Shown here: positions 15,300 to 24,278 of the stretch, piece by piece
How the letters are laid out: the number at the start of each line of letters is the position of its first letter
Position numbering within the stretch: position 1 is the stretch's first letter
Source of the DNA: Nitrososphaeria archaeon
GTDB lineage: Archaea; Thermoproteota; Nitrososphaeria; Nitrososphaerales; JAAOZN01
Assembly: GCA_029775855.1 (NCBI GenBank)
Contig: JARVJZ010000005.1
Coordinates: 62,001-126,000, forward strand
Reading direction: 5' to 3'
DNA: 64,000 nt
The notes under the pieces: model-generated
What the model saw: only the letters and a program-made list of their open reading frames with translations
What the model was told of the DNA's origin: nothing
Database searches by the model: none
Translations under genes and position numbers: made by a program

Positions 15300-16481
15300 G
15301 TGGAGACTTTGGATGTTGATAGAGTAGCGGCTAGAGTTAGGGGCGTCGAACTCTCTGGTATAAGGGTTATATTTGATATGGCGGCAAAGATGCCTGATGT
15401 TATTCGACTTGAAGCCGGAGAGCCAGACTTCAAGACCCCACAGCACATATGTGAAGCAGCACAAAAGGCTATGAAAGAAGGAAGAACACGCTACACGACG
15501 AGCCGAGGCATACCAGAGTTAAGGGCAGCTATAGCGTCAAAAGCTAAAAAAGAGAATAATATAGATGCCGACCCAGATGAAGAAATCGTAGTCACAGCAG
15601 GAGGCTCTTGCGCAGTCTACCTAGCCATAAACACAGTCGTAGAGGAAGGAGATGAAGTGTTAATTCCAGACCCAACTTGGCCGCACTACGAAGCCTGTGT
15701 GAAACTCGCTGGAGGAAGACCTTTAACCTACCCTCTGAAAGAGGAACTTGGCTTCAGCTTTGACATAGATGAGATAAAGAAGATGATAACAGATAGAACA
15801 AAGATGATAGTTGTGGCTACGCCAAGTAACCCCACTGGCGGCGTTATCCCTCTGAAGGATCTAAAGGCATTAGCTGATGTAGCCATAAACCACGACATCT
15901 TGATACTCTCAGATGAAGTTTATGAGAAGATAGTTTACGATGGAGAAAAGCACTACAGCATCGCGTCACTATCTGGAATGAAAGATAGGTGCATAACTGT
16001 AAACTCGTTTTCAAAGACATATGCTATGACAGGGTGGAGGCTAGGCTACGCTATAGCCCCAAAAGATATAGCTACAAATATGGCTAAGCTTAACCTGTTT
16101 GTCAACTCTTGCCCAAGCTCAGTCTCACAAGAGGCTGGGTTAGCGGCGCTAACGGGTCCTCAAGATGATGTGGTAATGATGCTTAACGAATACTCGAAGA
16201 GAAGGCGTGTAATCGTGGATGGATTAAGTAGAATAGAGGGCTTCACAATTAACCCTCCAAAAGGAGCTTTTTACGCTTTCCCAAAAATCTCCAAGTTGAA
16301 TTATTCTTCTTGGGACCTTTGTATGCTCTTATTGAAAGAAGGGAGGGTTGCAACAGTTCCCGGTTCCGCCTTCGGCGCTTGTGGTGAAGGATATATCAGA
16401 ATCTCGTATGCTAACTCGGTTGAGAAGATCAAAGAGGCAATCTCTAGAATTGAAGAAACGCTTTCTAAGATCCGTCGATAG
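15300..16481 (+). CDS. Class I/II pyridoxal-phosphate aminotransferase (AspAT-like)
   Basis: 393 residues, GTG start. Fold-type I motifs: RLEAGEPDFKTPQHI near residue 40, TPSNPTGGVI near 175, ILSDEVYEKIVYDG near 205 and the PLP lysine in SFSKTYAMTGWRLGY near 240. The C-terminal arginine for the substrate carboxylate lies in YIRISYANS. This places it in the aspartate/aromatic aminotransferase group; exact donor and acceptor are undetermined. It follows porC by 20 bases and may be read through from the por promoter. Confidence 0.9.
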   Translation: METLDVDRVAARVRGVELSGIRVIFDMAAKMPDVIRLEAGEPDFKTPQHICEAAQKAMKEGRTRYTTSRGIPELRAAIASKAKKENNIDADPDEEIVVTAGGSCAVYLAINTVVEEGDEVLIPDPTWPHYEACVKLAGGRPLTYPLKEELGFSFDIDEIKKMITDRTKMIVVATPSNPTGGVIPLKDLKALADVAINHDILILSDEVYEKIVYDGEKHYSIASLSGMKDRCITVNSFSKTYAMTGWRLGYAIAPKDIATNMAKLNLFVNSCPSSVSQEAGLAALTGPQDDVVMMLNEYSKRRRVIVDGLSRIEGFTINPPKGAFYAFPKISKLNYSSWDLCMLLLKEGRVATVPGSAFGACGEGYIRISYANSVEKIKEAISRIEETLSKIRR

Positions 16482-17667
16482 TTCTGCCTTTTTTGTTTAA
16501 CAGCCCTTCAATTTGTTTAAAGAGCGCCTTAACTTCATTTGACGCTATGATGGAAAAGAGCTTTACTATACCCTCCACGCCTAAGAGCTGTCTTATCGAC
16601 TTTGAGTGCCTATCGAAGTCGCCTTCCTCAAATATGCTGTTAAGCACCTCTTTCTTCCTAAGCAGGTTGAAGATCTTCTCTAAGCTTTTGTTATCCAACT
16701 TTTCGAATAATCTCCGCGCGTATAATGTGGTTCTGATATCATCCTCAAGTAGGCTGAGCCACCTTTGACTATACCTTTGAAGCGCTTCCTCTTCGCCATC
16801 TAAAATGTAGGCTGCGGCAGCTTGGCCAGACAACACTCCGCCTAAGCCGCCCAAGTATATGCCACCTCCCGTAGATGGCTTTGTCTGACCAGCACTATCT
16901 CCAACAAGCATAATTCTACCATTAACGAACTTCTCCACCGGGCCGCCGACATAAATCGGCGCTGAAACCTTTTTTGTGGGATAACCACCTCTACGCTTTA
17001 AGAATTCATCTAAGGTGGAGAAGCAGTTTATAGAGCGCCCAGCAACCCCAAGTTTTGCTGTATCTCTACTTGTTGGTATGACCCATAGGAAGAAGCCGGG
17101 ATATCTTAGGTTATCTAAATATATTTCTACCGTGTCTTGGTTTATCCATTCTGCTTCTATGTCATATCTTGCGGCTGGGAGGAGTGAATTCTGCTTCTCT
17201 GGTGGTAGGGCTGTTGTGCCTCTTGCATCTATATAGACCTTCGAATTAAAGGTTTGTTTAGCCTTTACCTCAACATAGCCTTCCTTTTCAACCGCTTGAT
17301 AGACTCTTTCTCCAAGATACAGTTCAGCTCCCCTTGACAGAGCTGTTTTGGCGAGCTCTTTGTCGAATATGCTCCTATGTAAGACGATGATGTTCTGCTT
17401 GGATATATCTGCTTCGAGCGGCTTTCCATTTGGAGGATATATTAGAACTCTTTTTACGGTGTTCTGCACAGCTCTGCTCGATGGGATAACACCGAGTTCC
17501 ATGAGCGCTTTCATACTTACAAGCCCATCGCATCTCTCTGGAACACCTATTTCTAGATCTTCTTCAAGCACAGCGACGCACAACCCTTTTGAAGCCGCTT
17601 CTCTGGCAGATAATAGCCCAGCCAAACCTCCGCCAGCTATAATCACATCATAGTCCAGTGTCTCCAT
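16465..17667 (-). CDS. Geranylgeranyl reductase family FAD protein
   Basis: 400 residues, ATG start. FAD-binding DVIIAGGGLAGLLSAREAA is at the N-terminus, with PERCDGLVS near residue 43 (the Cys typical of the family) and RIMLVGDSAGQTKPSTGGG near 255. Archaeal members reduce the geranylgeranyl chains of membrane lipids (digeranylgeranylglycerophospholipid reductase), which suits this window's isoprenoid genes. Other paralogues act on menaquinone side chains, so the substrate is not certain. Confidence 0.85.
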   Translation of the reverse strand: METLDYDVIIAGGGLAGLLSAREAASKGLCVAVLEEDLEIGVPERCDGLVSMKALMELGVIPSSRAVQNTVKRVLIYPPNGKPLEADISKQNIIVLHRSIFDKELAKTALSRGAELYLGERVYQAVEKEGYVEVKAKQTFNSKVYIDARGTTALPPEKQNSLLPAARYDIEAEWINQDTVEIYLDNLRYPGFFLWVIPTSRDTAKLGVAGRSINCFSTLDEFLKRRGGYPTKKVSAPIYVGGPVEKFVNGRIMLVGDSAGQTKPSTGGGIYLGGLGGVLSGQAAAAYILDGEEEALQRYSQRWLSLLEDDIRTTLYARRLFEKLDNKSLEKIFNLLRKKEVLNSIFEEGDFDRHSKSIRQLLGVEGIVKLFSIIASNEVKALFKQIEGLLNKKGRTIDGS

Positions 17668-17712
17668 TGTTTAACCAAAGGCTTATTCGATAGAGCGCAT
17701 AAATACTCTCCT

Positions 17713-18078
17713 ATGGCAAGCCGTTGGGACTATAAGCAAGCGATAGTAGTTAGGACAGATCTTAAGATGGGTAAGGGTAAGATTGCTGTTCAAGCCGCGC
17801 ACGCATCTATCTTGGCTGCCGAGGAAGCAAGGCTACAGAAGCCCCAATGGCATCGAGCTTGGCTAGATAGTGGGATGGCGAAGATAGCCTTAAAGATCCC
17901 TTCACTAACCGAGCTTAAGATGCTGGAGAAAGAGGCTAAGGAAAACGACTTACCCGTAGCGACTGTAGAAGACAGAGGCCTAACACAAATACCACCAGGC
18001 ACTATAACCTGCTTAGCCATAGGTCCAGCGCCGGCACAGAAAGTTGATTCTATTACTGGTAGGTTAAAGCTACTATAA
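17713..18078 (+). CDS. pth2: Peptidyl-tRNA hydrolase, archaeal/eukaryotic type (Pth2)
   Basis: 121 residues, ATG start. The motif VVRTDLKMGKGKIAVQAAHAS covers the active-site Lys and His; TVEDRGLTQIPPGTITCLAIGP and the C-terminal VDSITGRLKLL complete the family pattern. It releases tRNA from peptidyl-tRNA that has dropped off ribosomes. truD starts three bases downstream, so the two are likely one transcript. Confidence 0.95.
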   Translation: MASRWDYKQAIVVRTDLKMGKGKIAVQAAHASILAAEEARLQKPQWHRAWLDSGMAKIALKIPSLTELKMLEKEAKENDLPVATVEDRGLTQIPPGTITCLAIGPAPAQKVDSITGRLKLL

Positions 18079-18080
18079 CC

Positions 18081-19355
18081 TTGCAGCCTCCCCCTCTTGA
18101 CAGAAGCATAGGAATGATGGTGTATGCAACGCCACATGAAGGAGTAGGGGGTAGGCTGCGTGTTGAGTTAGAAGATTTTTTCGTTGAAGAGATCTTAGAT
18201 GGCGTTGTATTTAGACATCTTTCTAACGATCCTCAGAAGCAGAATTCGTTTACGCTCTACACATTAACTAAGGAGGGATTAGATACTCTACACGCTTCGG
18301 AGGTTATCAAAAGAAAGTTTGGCGTTAGAGTTAAGTATCTTGGCATCAAGGATGCGAGAGCAGTCACAACTCAATATATCACTATACCTTCGTCAGCAGG
18401 ATGTCTTAGAGAAAAGGTTTCGGATAAAATCACGGTTAGAAAACTAGGCTACCTAACTTACCCTCTAAACCGCAACCACCTCCTTGGAAATCGGTTCAAG
18501 ATCAATGTTAGAGATGTGATTAAGGCTGAAAATCTTGATAAAATCCTTGACGCATTGGGGGAGCACGGTGTGCCTAATTTTTTCGGTTATCAGCGTTTCG
18601 GCTCAAGAAGACCCGTTTCGCATCTTATAGGAAGAGCCTTGGTTAAAAGAAGATTCGAAGAAGCGGTCGAACTGCTTCTATCATACACTACGGGTGAAGA
18701 GGATCTAGAGGTGCAGCGGCTAAGAAGACTGCTAAGCGAAGAACCTAGCGTAGTGGATATCGAATCTCTTCCACCTCTGATGGATATAGAGAAGACCGTT
18801 TTAAGAGAGTTGAAGAAGAGCCCTACGGATTATGTTAAGGCTGTTAAAGCGCTACCCCTTCGTATAACTAGACTTTTTGTAAATGCTTACCAATCCTACA
18901 TCTTTAATAAGACTCTAAGCGCAGCTATCGAAGATGGTGTGAATTTATCTTCAATACAACCCTCAGACCTTTACGCAGAGTTTGCTGGGTTGAAGATGGG
19001 TGAAGTTAAGAAGGCTGACTGTAAAATTTCGTTAGATAATTCAAAGAAGCCTCTGCTACTATGCCCAATTGTAGGCTATCGCTACAGAGAAGAAAGATCT
19101 GGCAGATTCAGAAGATATGTTTCTGAAATTCTTTCAGACGAAGGCTTGTCTCCTCGAAGCTTCTACATAGATGAAATACCTGAGTTGAGTGTAGAAGGCG
19201 ACCTACGACCAGCAACTATTCCCATAGAATCATTCGGCGCTAAATTCGATGGGGGTATGCTGTCCATCGAGGCTACGCTAAGTAAGGGATGCTACATAAC
19301 ATCGCTCTTAAGAGAAATCATCAAGCCAGCAGACCCTGTTAACGCAGGCTTTTAG
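18081..19355 (+). CDS. truD: tRNA pseudouridine synthase TruD
   Basis: 424 residues from a TTG. The catalytic motif [12 protein letters not shown] sits near residue 88, and [21 protein letters not shown] near 160 is the second TruD hallmark. The N-terminal phrase DFFVEEI is also typical. Archaeal TruD/Pus7 proteins modify U13 (and in some species U35) of tRNA. An in-frame ATG is 11 codons downstream but would remove conserved N-terminal text poorly, so the TTG is kept. It converges on eL15. Confidence 0.94.
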   Translation: MQPPPLDRSIGMMVYATPHEGVGGRLRVELEDFFVEEILDGVVFRHLSNDPQKQNSFTLYTLTKEGLDTLHASEVIKRKFGVRVKYLGIKDARAVTTQYITIPSSAGCLREKVSDKITVRKLGYLTYPLNRNHLLGNRFKINVRDVIKAENLDKILDALGEHGVPNFFGYQRFGSRRPVSHLIGRALVKRRFEEAVELLLSYTTGEEDLEVQRLRRLLSEEPSVVDIESLPPLMDIEKTVLRELKKSPTDYVKAVKALPLRITRLFVNAYQSYIFNKTLSAAIEDGVNLSSIQPSDLYAEFAGLKMGEVKKADCKISLDNSKKPLLLCPIVGYRYREERSGRFRRYVSEILSDEGLSPRSFYIDEIPELSVEGDLRPATIPIESFGAKFDGGMLSIEATLSKGCYITSLLREIIKPADPVNAGF

Positions 19356-19801
19356 CCGCTAACTACCTTACCTATGTTAACATCACTCTTCACAGCTGGA
19401 TGTGTTGGGTCAACCATTATAACCTCATACCATCGATACTTCCCATCCTCGTATAGCAGATAAGAGCCGAGCACCTTAAGGTTTGGGTAACGCCGCACAG
19501 CCCTATTTTCAGCTATCCTTTGGCTGTTTATCGCGCGCTTAATCTTAACTACACCAAGATGCTTCGGTCTTCTACCCGCTCTTGGGCGTATACGCACTCT
19601 TCCCCCACGACCCACTCTAACCCTAACAACAACGAAACCTTGCTTCGCTTTATAACCTAGACTTCTAGCTCTATGCAGCTTAGTAGGCTTCTCCAACCTA
19701 ACTATAGCCCGCTCCTTCCTCCACTCTATAGCACGCTGCCTTAGAGTTTCCGGCTTCTCCTTGTAGATCTTCTGCCAAGTTTCCGCTAAATGTCTATACA
19801 T
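19352..19801 (-). CDS. rpl15e: Large ribosomal subunit protein eL15
   Basis: 149 residues, ATG start. The text [23 protein letters not shown] and [19 protein letters not shown] is diagnostic for eL15. It is very basic and binds 23S rRNA in the large subunit. It stands apart from the main ribosomal cluster, following the dehydrogenase gene on the same strand by 40 bases. Confidence 0.97.
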   Translation of the reverse strand: MYRHLAETWQKIYKEKPETLRQRAIEWRKERAIVRLEKPTKLHRARSLGYKAKQGFVVVRVRVGRGGRVRIRPRAGRRPKHLGVVKIKRAINSQRIAENRAVRRYPNLKVLGSYLLYEDGKYRWYEVIMVDPTHPAVKSDVNIGKVVSG

Positions 19802-19840
19802 CAGCGCTCATACGACTGGCTCAAACATACACACTTAAAC

Positions 19841-20755
19841 TTATCTTACACCCAACGCCTTGACGACCTTCTCAGCAAGAAGTTCACCAGCAGCGTCTTG
19901 CGCCTCAACCGTCTGCGCACCTATGTGTGGTGTGCAAACGACATTAGGCAACTTAACGGCTTCGGTGGTTGGGGGTTCGTGTTCAAATACATCTAGCGCT
20001 GCGCCGGCCAGCCACCCCTCTTTAAGCGCCATGTATAGGGCTTCTTCGTCGACTACCTCACCCCTTGAAGCATTTATCAGATAGGCGCCTTTCTTCATCT
20101 TCGCAAATCTCTCTCTATTCATCATATGCCTAGTTTCCGGGGTCAGCGGGACATGTAATGTAACGAAGTCTGAATTGGAGAGCAAAGTATCTAGGTCTAC
20201 TACCTGCGCATCAAGAGACTTCACAAGCTGCTCTGGGAGTTGAATTACATCATATACAAGTATCTTCATGCCGAAGGCCTTTGCCAACGCTCCAACTCTG
20301 CTCCCTATTCTGCCTAAGCCGACTATGCCTAGTGTTTTACCCTTCAGCTCAATTCCCATCATCTCACCTTTTAGCCATCGTCCTTCTTTCAAACCCCTGT
20401 CTCCAATCGGGATCTTTCTGGCGAGGCTCAGCATGAAACCAAGCACCAACTCAGCTACCGCTTCTGTTGAGGATTCTGGCGTGTTGAGCACGACTATACC
20501 CCTCTTGGCAGCAGCCTCTGTATCTATATTATCTAACCCAACGCCAGCTCGACCTATTACACGCAGCTTCTTACCAGCATCTATCACCGACGAAGTAATC
20601 TTTGTCCTACTTCTAACCACGACAGCATCAAACTCAGATATCTGCTTGATCAACTCATCAGCAGAGATCTTCGGCTGATAGGACACCTCAAGACCAGCAG
20701 ACTTCAGAATATCTATACACTTACTTGATACCGGGTCGCAAACCAGTACCTTCAA
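19841..20755 (-). CDS. D-2-hydroxyacid dehydrogenase, 3-phosphoglycerate dehydrogenase-like
   Basis: 304 residues, TTG start. GLGRIGSRVGALAKAFGM near residue 147 is the NAD-binding loop; RVIGRAGVGLDNID, INASRGEVVDEEAL and the catalytic His in CTPHIGAQT follow the SerA pattern. It lacks the C-terminal ACT domain of long PGDH forms, so it is a short-type SerA or a glyoxylate/hydroxypyruvate reductase relative. Serine synthesis is the favoured role but is not proven by context. Confidence 0.85.
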   Translation of the reverse strand: MKVLVCDPVSSKCIDILKSAGLEVSYQPKISADELIKQISEFDAVVVRSRTKITSSVIDAGKKLRVIGRAGVGLDNIDTEAAAKRGIVVLNTPESSTEAVAELVLGFMLSLARKIPIGDRGLKEGRWLKGEMMGIELKGKTLGIVGLGRIGSRVGALAKAFGMKILVYDVIQLPEQLVKSLDAQVVDLDTLLSNSDFVTLHVPLTPETRHMMNRERFAKMKKGAYLINASRGEVVDEEALYMALKEGWLAGAALDVFEHEPPTTEAVKLPNVVCTPHIGAQTVEAQDAAGELLAEKVVKALGVR

Positions 20756-20788
20756 CCCGCATCAGAAAGAGCTTATCAGCATAACATG

Positions 20789-20797
20789 CTTTTATAT
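20789..20797 (+). promoter_or_regulatory. TATA-like box before the YchF-type GTPase gene
   Basis: CTTTTATAT lies about 27 bases before the ATG at 20821, the spacing for a leaderless transcript. This supports the ATG at 20821 over the TTG one codon earlier. Confidence 0.45.
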
Positions 20798-20820
20798 CCT
20801 ACGCTTCCTCAGAATCCTTG

Positions 20821-22026
20821 ATGCTAGTAGGTATAGTCGGCAAACCTAACACCGGCAAATCAACCTTCTTCAACGCAGCAACTCTGATGAATGTACCAAT
20901 GGCTAGCTACCCTTTCACAACGATACAGCCAAACTATGGTGTAGCCTATCTTAGAAAAGATTGTGTCTGCAAAAGGCTCAATGTAAAAGATAACCCAGTA
21001 AACTCGGTCTGCGTGAATGGTGTTAGATTAATACCAGTCAAACTCGTGGATGTAGCGGGTCTAGTTCCAGGAGCGTCCCAGGGTCGAGGTTTAGGGAATA
21101 AGTTCCTTGATGATCTTAGGCAAGCCGATGCGTTAATACATGTTGTGGATGCTTCAGGCTCTACAGATGAAGAAGGTAGGGTCTGTGAGGCGGGCAGCCA
21201 TGACCCTTTGAAAGATGTAGAGTTTGTTGAAAGAGAATTTAACCTTTGGCTCAAGCAGATAATTTCAAAGGATTGGCAGAGAGTGGCAAGAACTGTTGAG
21301 GCAGGTGCAGGTAAGCTCGCACCTATGTTGGGTCAAAGGCTAAGCGGTTTATCGATAGGCGAGCAGATGATACAAGAAGCTATTGGAAAACTTGGATTAA
21401 AAGCTGAAAAACCAACCTTATGGTCTGAAGAGCAGATAGACCGCTTTATAGACTATTTGAGGAGAAGGTCTAAGCCAAGCCTCATAGCCGCAAATAAATG
21501 CGATTTACCAACAGCAGAAAAGAATATAATAAAACTTAAAGAGAGCGGCAGACTCGTCATACCCACCGCTTCCGAAGCCGAGCTCGTCTTAAGGAGAGCA
21601 GCAGAAAAAGGGCTCATAGATTATATCCCAGGAGATAGAGAATTTAAGATCAAAGATTCTACGAAACTTACAGCAGAGCAGAAGAAGGCGTTAGACTTCA
21701 TAGAGAACAGAGTATTGGCTAAATGGGGTTCAACAGGAGTCCAGCAGACGATTAACGCAGCATACTTTGAACTCTTAAACAGTATAGTTGTATATCCGGT
21801 GGAAGATGAATCTAAGCTTTCGGATAAAAAAGGGAACGTTTTGCCAGACGCTAAGGTGGTTAGACGAGGCACCACAGCAAGAGACCTTGCCTACATCATA
21901 CATACAGAGCTCGGTGAAACCTTCCTATATGCGGTCGATGCTCTTACTGGTGTGAGATTGGGTGCTGATCATGTGCTGGAAGATGGGCAGGTAGTTAAGA
22001 TTGTGGCTGCTGGTAAGCGTGGTTAG
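20821..22026 (+). CDS. YchF/Obg-family GTPase with C-terminal TGS domain
   Basis: About 401 residues. P-loop GKPNTGKSTFFNA is at the very start, G3 is VDVAGLVPGASQGRGLGNKFL and G4 ANKCDLPTA lies near residue 220. The C-terminal 80 residues form a TGS domain (LTGVRLGADHVLEDGQVVKI). Archaeal members of this group are ribosome-associated translational GTPases/ATPases. The gene converges on eS3A with a four-base overlap. Confidence 0.92.
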   Translation: MLVGIVGKPNTGKSTFFNAATLMNVPMASYPFTTIQPNYGVAYLRKDCVCKRLNVKDNPVNSVCVNGVRLIPVKLVDVAGLVPGASQGRGLGNKFLDDLRQADALIHVVDASGSTDEEGRVCEAGSHDPLKDVEFVEREFNLWLKQIISKDWQRVARTVEAGAGKLAPMLGQRLSGLSIGEQMIQEAIGKLGLKAEKPTLWSEEQIDRFIDYLRRRSKPSLIAANKCDLPTAEKNIIKLKESGRLVIPTASEAELVLRRAAEKGLIDYIPGDREFKIKDSTKLTAEQKKALDFIENRVLAKWGSTGVQQTINAAYFELLNSIVVYPVEDESKLSDKKGNVLPDAKVVRRGTTARDLAYIIHTELGETFLYAVDALTGVRLGADHVLEDGQVVKIVAAGKRG

Positions 22027-22712
22027 TTTTGTGAAGACTCTTCTTCTAATTCATCTTCCTCTTCTTCTACTTCTTCTCCAGTAGCGGTTGCTTCTACTAT
22101 ACTCGTAGCTGAAGCCATTATGGGTATTCCTTTAACGATTTTGAATTTACTTATCCCCACGTGTCTTAATGCTGCAACCTTTCTAGCCTCATTATATATA
22201 TCTGAGCCGATTTTACTTAAAACAGCTTCTTGCACAAATTGGTCATAAGTTAAAGATGAAGTCTTCTCTGTGAGCACCTTATCAGCTACTAATCTTACAG
22301 AATGCTTTTTTGATGAGTTTACTCTCTTTTGAGTAAACGCTATGACGTACACTCTTACAGTTATCCCATCTTTGGTTATGTAATCTTTTATAAAGTTAAT
22401 CATCGATGAGCCTCTTCGCACAAGGCTTCTCAAATACTCTCTAGAATACTCATATGCTTTAAGGATGGATTTTGCTACGCCGTCTTGAATTTCTGTTATT
22501 TGGAAGTATAGTTTGTATACATACTGCTGTGGGTCTTGCTTGACGATGTCGTAAAGTGTTGTCTCTACAACTCGCCCTACAGCTTTATCTGGGTCTGTAG
22601 CTGGTATATAGCCTACTTGTGTGCTGCCAAAGGATGGTGGAGCCTCAACTATCAACCAAGTCTTATCCCGCCATTTATCCTTGATCTTTCCGGACTTCTG
22701 ACGCTTCGGCAT
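22023..22712 (-). CDS. rps3ae: Small ribosomal subunit protein eS3A
   Basis: About 229 residues. The ATG at 22712 gives MPKRQKSGKIKDKWRDK, matching the family's usual N-terminus; the ORF-track start seven codons earlier overlaps the serS end region without support. DKWRDKTWLIVEAP and IYNEARKVAALRHVGISKFKI are recognisable eS3A patterns. The tail is strongly acidic (EEVEEEEDELEEE), which is unusual for a ribosomal protein. It follows serS directly. Confidence 0.93.
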   Translation of the reverse strand: MPKRQKSGKIKDKWRDKTWLIVEAPPSFGSTQVGYIPATDPDKAVGRVVETTLYDIVKQDPQQYVYKLYFQITEIQDGVAKSILKAYEYSREYLRSLVRRGSSMINFIKDYITKDGITVRVYVIAFTQKRVNSSKKHSVRLVADKVLTEKTSSLTYDQFVQEAVLSKIGSDIYNEARKVAALRHVGISKFKIVKGIPIMASATSIVEATATGEEVEEEEDELEEESSQN

Positions 22713-22734
22713 ACTAAACAGCCAAGCCCACAAC

Positions 22735-24030
22735 CTACTTAGATTTAAGCCCTACTCTACCAGACAAGACTAGCCTCTCATCCCCAAAGTATGGTATAAG
22801 AACCTTCGGGATGTTTATCGAATTATCTTCGTTCTGATTATTCTCCAAGATAGCTATCAGCGTTCTTTCGGTTGCGACCAGCGTGCTGTTAAGGGTGTGA
22901 ACAAACTTTGACTCTTCATTGGGCTTATCTCTATATTTTATTCTTAATCCACGAGCTTGGTAGTCTAAGCAATTACTGCAGGAGACAACCTCCCTATATG
23001 TGTTCTGGGCTGGAAACCAAGCTTCCAAATCGTAGGTCTTTGCAGCCGTCTTACCCAAATCTCCTGTGCATAGTAGGACAACTCTATATGGAATCTCTAA
23101 CGATTGGAAAAACTCTTCAGCGTTGCGTAAAAGTAGTTCGTGCTCTCTCCATGAATCTTCTGGTTTAGAGAAGATAAACTGCTCAACCTTTTCAAACTGA
23201 TGAACCCTAAAGATCCCTTTCGTATCACGCCCATGCGCCCCCGCTTCTTTTCTGAAGCAAGGACTTACACCTCCATATCTTAGGGGTAGTAGAAAACCAT
23301 CTAATATTTCATCCATATGCATAGCAGCTATCGCGTGTTCAGAGGTTCCAATAAGGTAGAGGTCTTCACCTTCTATTTTATAGATTACATCCTCAAAATC
23401 CGAAAGTATTACAGCGCCCTCTATTGCCTCCCTTTTTAGCATGTAAGGTGGCTGCAGAAGTAGGAAGCCTCTCTGCTTTAAGAAATCAAGCGCATAGGAT
23501 ATTAAAGCATAGTTTAATCTGACTAGATTATCTTTTAGATAGTAGAATCTTGAGCCAGCCACTTTTGCTGCTCTATCTGTATCGATGATGTCTAACCATA
23601 TGCCTAAAGTTATGTGGTCTCTTGGTGGAATTTGGAGCGGTTTAGGTTCACCCCACCTTCTAATGACGACGTTATCTGACTCATCTTTCCCTACTGGTAC
23701 TGATTCGTGTATAAGGTTAGGGAGGGACTTTAACATGTTGTTTACTTCTTGGTCAAGTGCCTTTGCTTCCGAGTCTAATTGCTCTATTCTATCTGATATC
23801 TCTTTGACGGTATGGAGTTTTTCGAGGGTGTCTCTGCCTTCTTTTTTCGCTTGCGCTATCTGTAAAGAGATCAAGTTTCTTTGATGCTTAAGCCTCTGAA
23901 CTTCTGTGAGTAGCTGCCTCCTTTTAGCATCCTTTTTTAAAAGTTCTTCGAGTGGAAAGGAGATGTTCCTTTTTTCAAGCATATCCTTTATTATCTCTGG
24001 GTGTTCTCTTACCAGTCTAAGGTCAAGCAT
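22735..24030 (-). CDS. serS: Seryl-tRNA synthetase
   Basis: 431 residues, ATG start overlapping the Pcc1 stop (ATGA). An N-terminal two-helix coiled coil (about residues 30-105, rich in Lys/Glu and Leu) binds the long variable arm of tRNA-Ser. The class II core has motif 2 SPCFRKEAGAHGRDTKGIFR near 250 and motif 3 VATERTLIAILEN near 390. This is the standard SerRS, not the rare methanogen type. Confidence 0.96.
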   Translation of the reverse strand: MLDLRLVREHPEIIKDMLEKRNISFPLEELLKKDAKRRQLLTEVQRLKHQRNLISLQIAQAKKEGRDTLEKLHTVKEISDRIEQLDSEAKALDQEVNNMLKSLPNLIHESVPVGKDESDNVVIRRWGEPKPLQIPPRDHITLGIWLDIIDTDRAAKVAGSRFYYLKDNLVRLNYALISYALDFLKQRGFLLLQPPYMLKREAIEGAVILSDFEDVIYKIEGEDLYLIGTSEHAIAAMHMDEILDGFLLPLRYGGVSPCFRKEAGAHGRDTKGIFRVHQFEKVEQFIFSKPEDSWREHELLLRNAEEFFQSLEIPYRVVLLCTGDLGKTAAKTYDLEAWFPAQNTYREVVSCSNCLDYQARGLRIKYRDKPNEESKFVHTLNSTLVATERTLIAILENNQNEDNSINIPKVLIPYFGDERLVLSGRVGLKSK

Positions 24031-24278
24031 CAGGTCTTCACCACATTTATCGAGTCCAAGGCTGAGTTTATATCCTCAAGCATTTCTTCTATGGTGGATA
24101 TTAAGGTTTCAAACTTGGATTCAGATTTAACTTCTATGGTCATTTTGCACCCTATCAAATCCATTCTAATGTGGAGCCCCTTTGGTAGGTTAGTGTTATC
24201 TGGATATAGGGCGTTGTAGAGTGCTTTAAGCAGATTCTGGTCGAGACTTGTTATCTCTAAGTTTATTTTAGAGATCAA
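24030..24278 (-). CDS. pcc1: KEOPS subunit Pcc1
   Basis: 82 residues, ATG start. The text ALYPDNTNLPKGLHIRMDLIGCKMTIEV and the C-terminal ISTIEEMLEDINSALDSI match the small alpha/beta Pcc1/LAGE domain. It dimerises and bridges Kae1 in the KEOPS complex that makes t6A37 in ANN-decoding tRNAs. It overlaps the DHH gene upstream by 11 bases and serS downstream. kae1 and bud32 lie 3 kb upstream in the same gene run. Confidence 0.85.
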   Translation of the reverse strand: MISKINLEITSLDQNLLKALYNALYPDNTNLPKGLHIRMDLIGCKMTIEVKSESKFETLISTIEEMLEDINSALDSINVVKT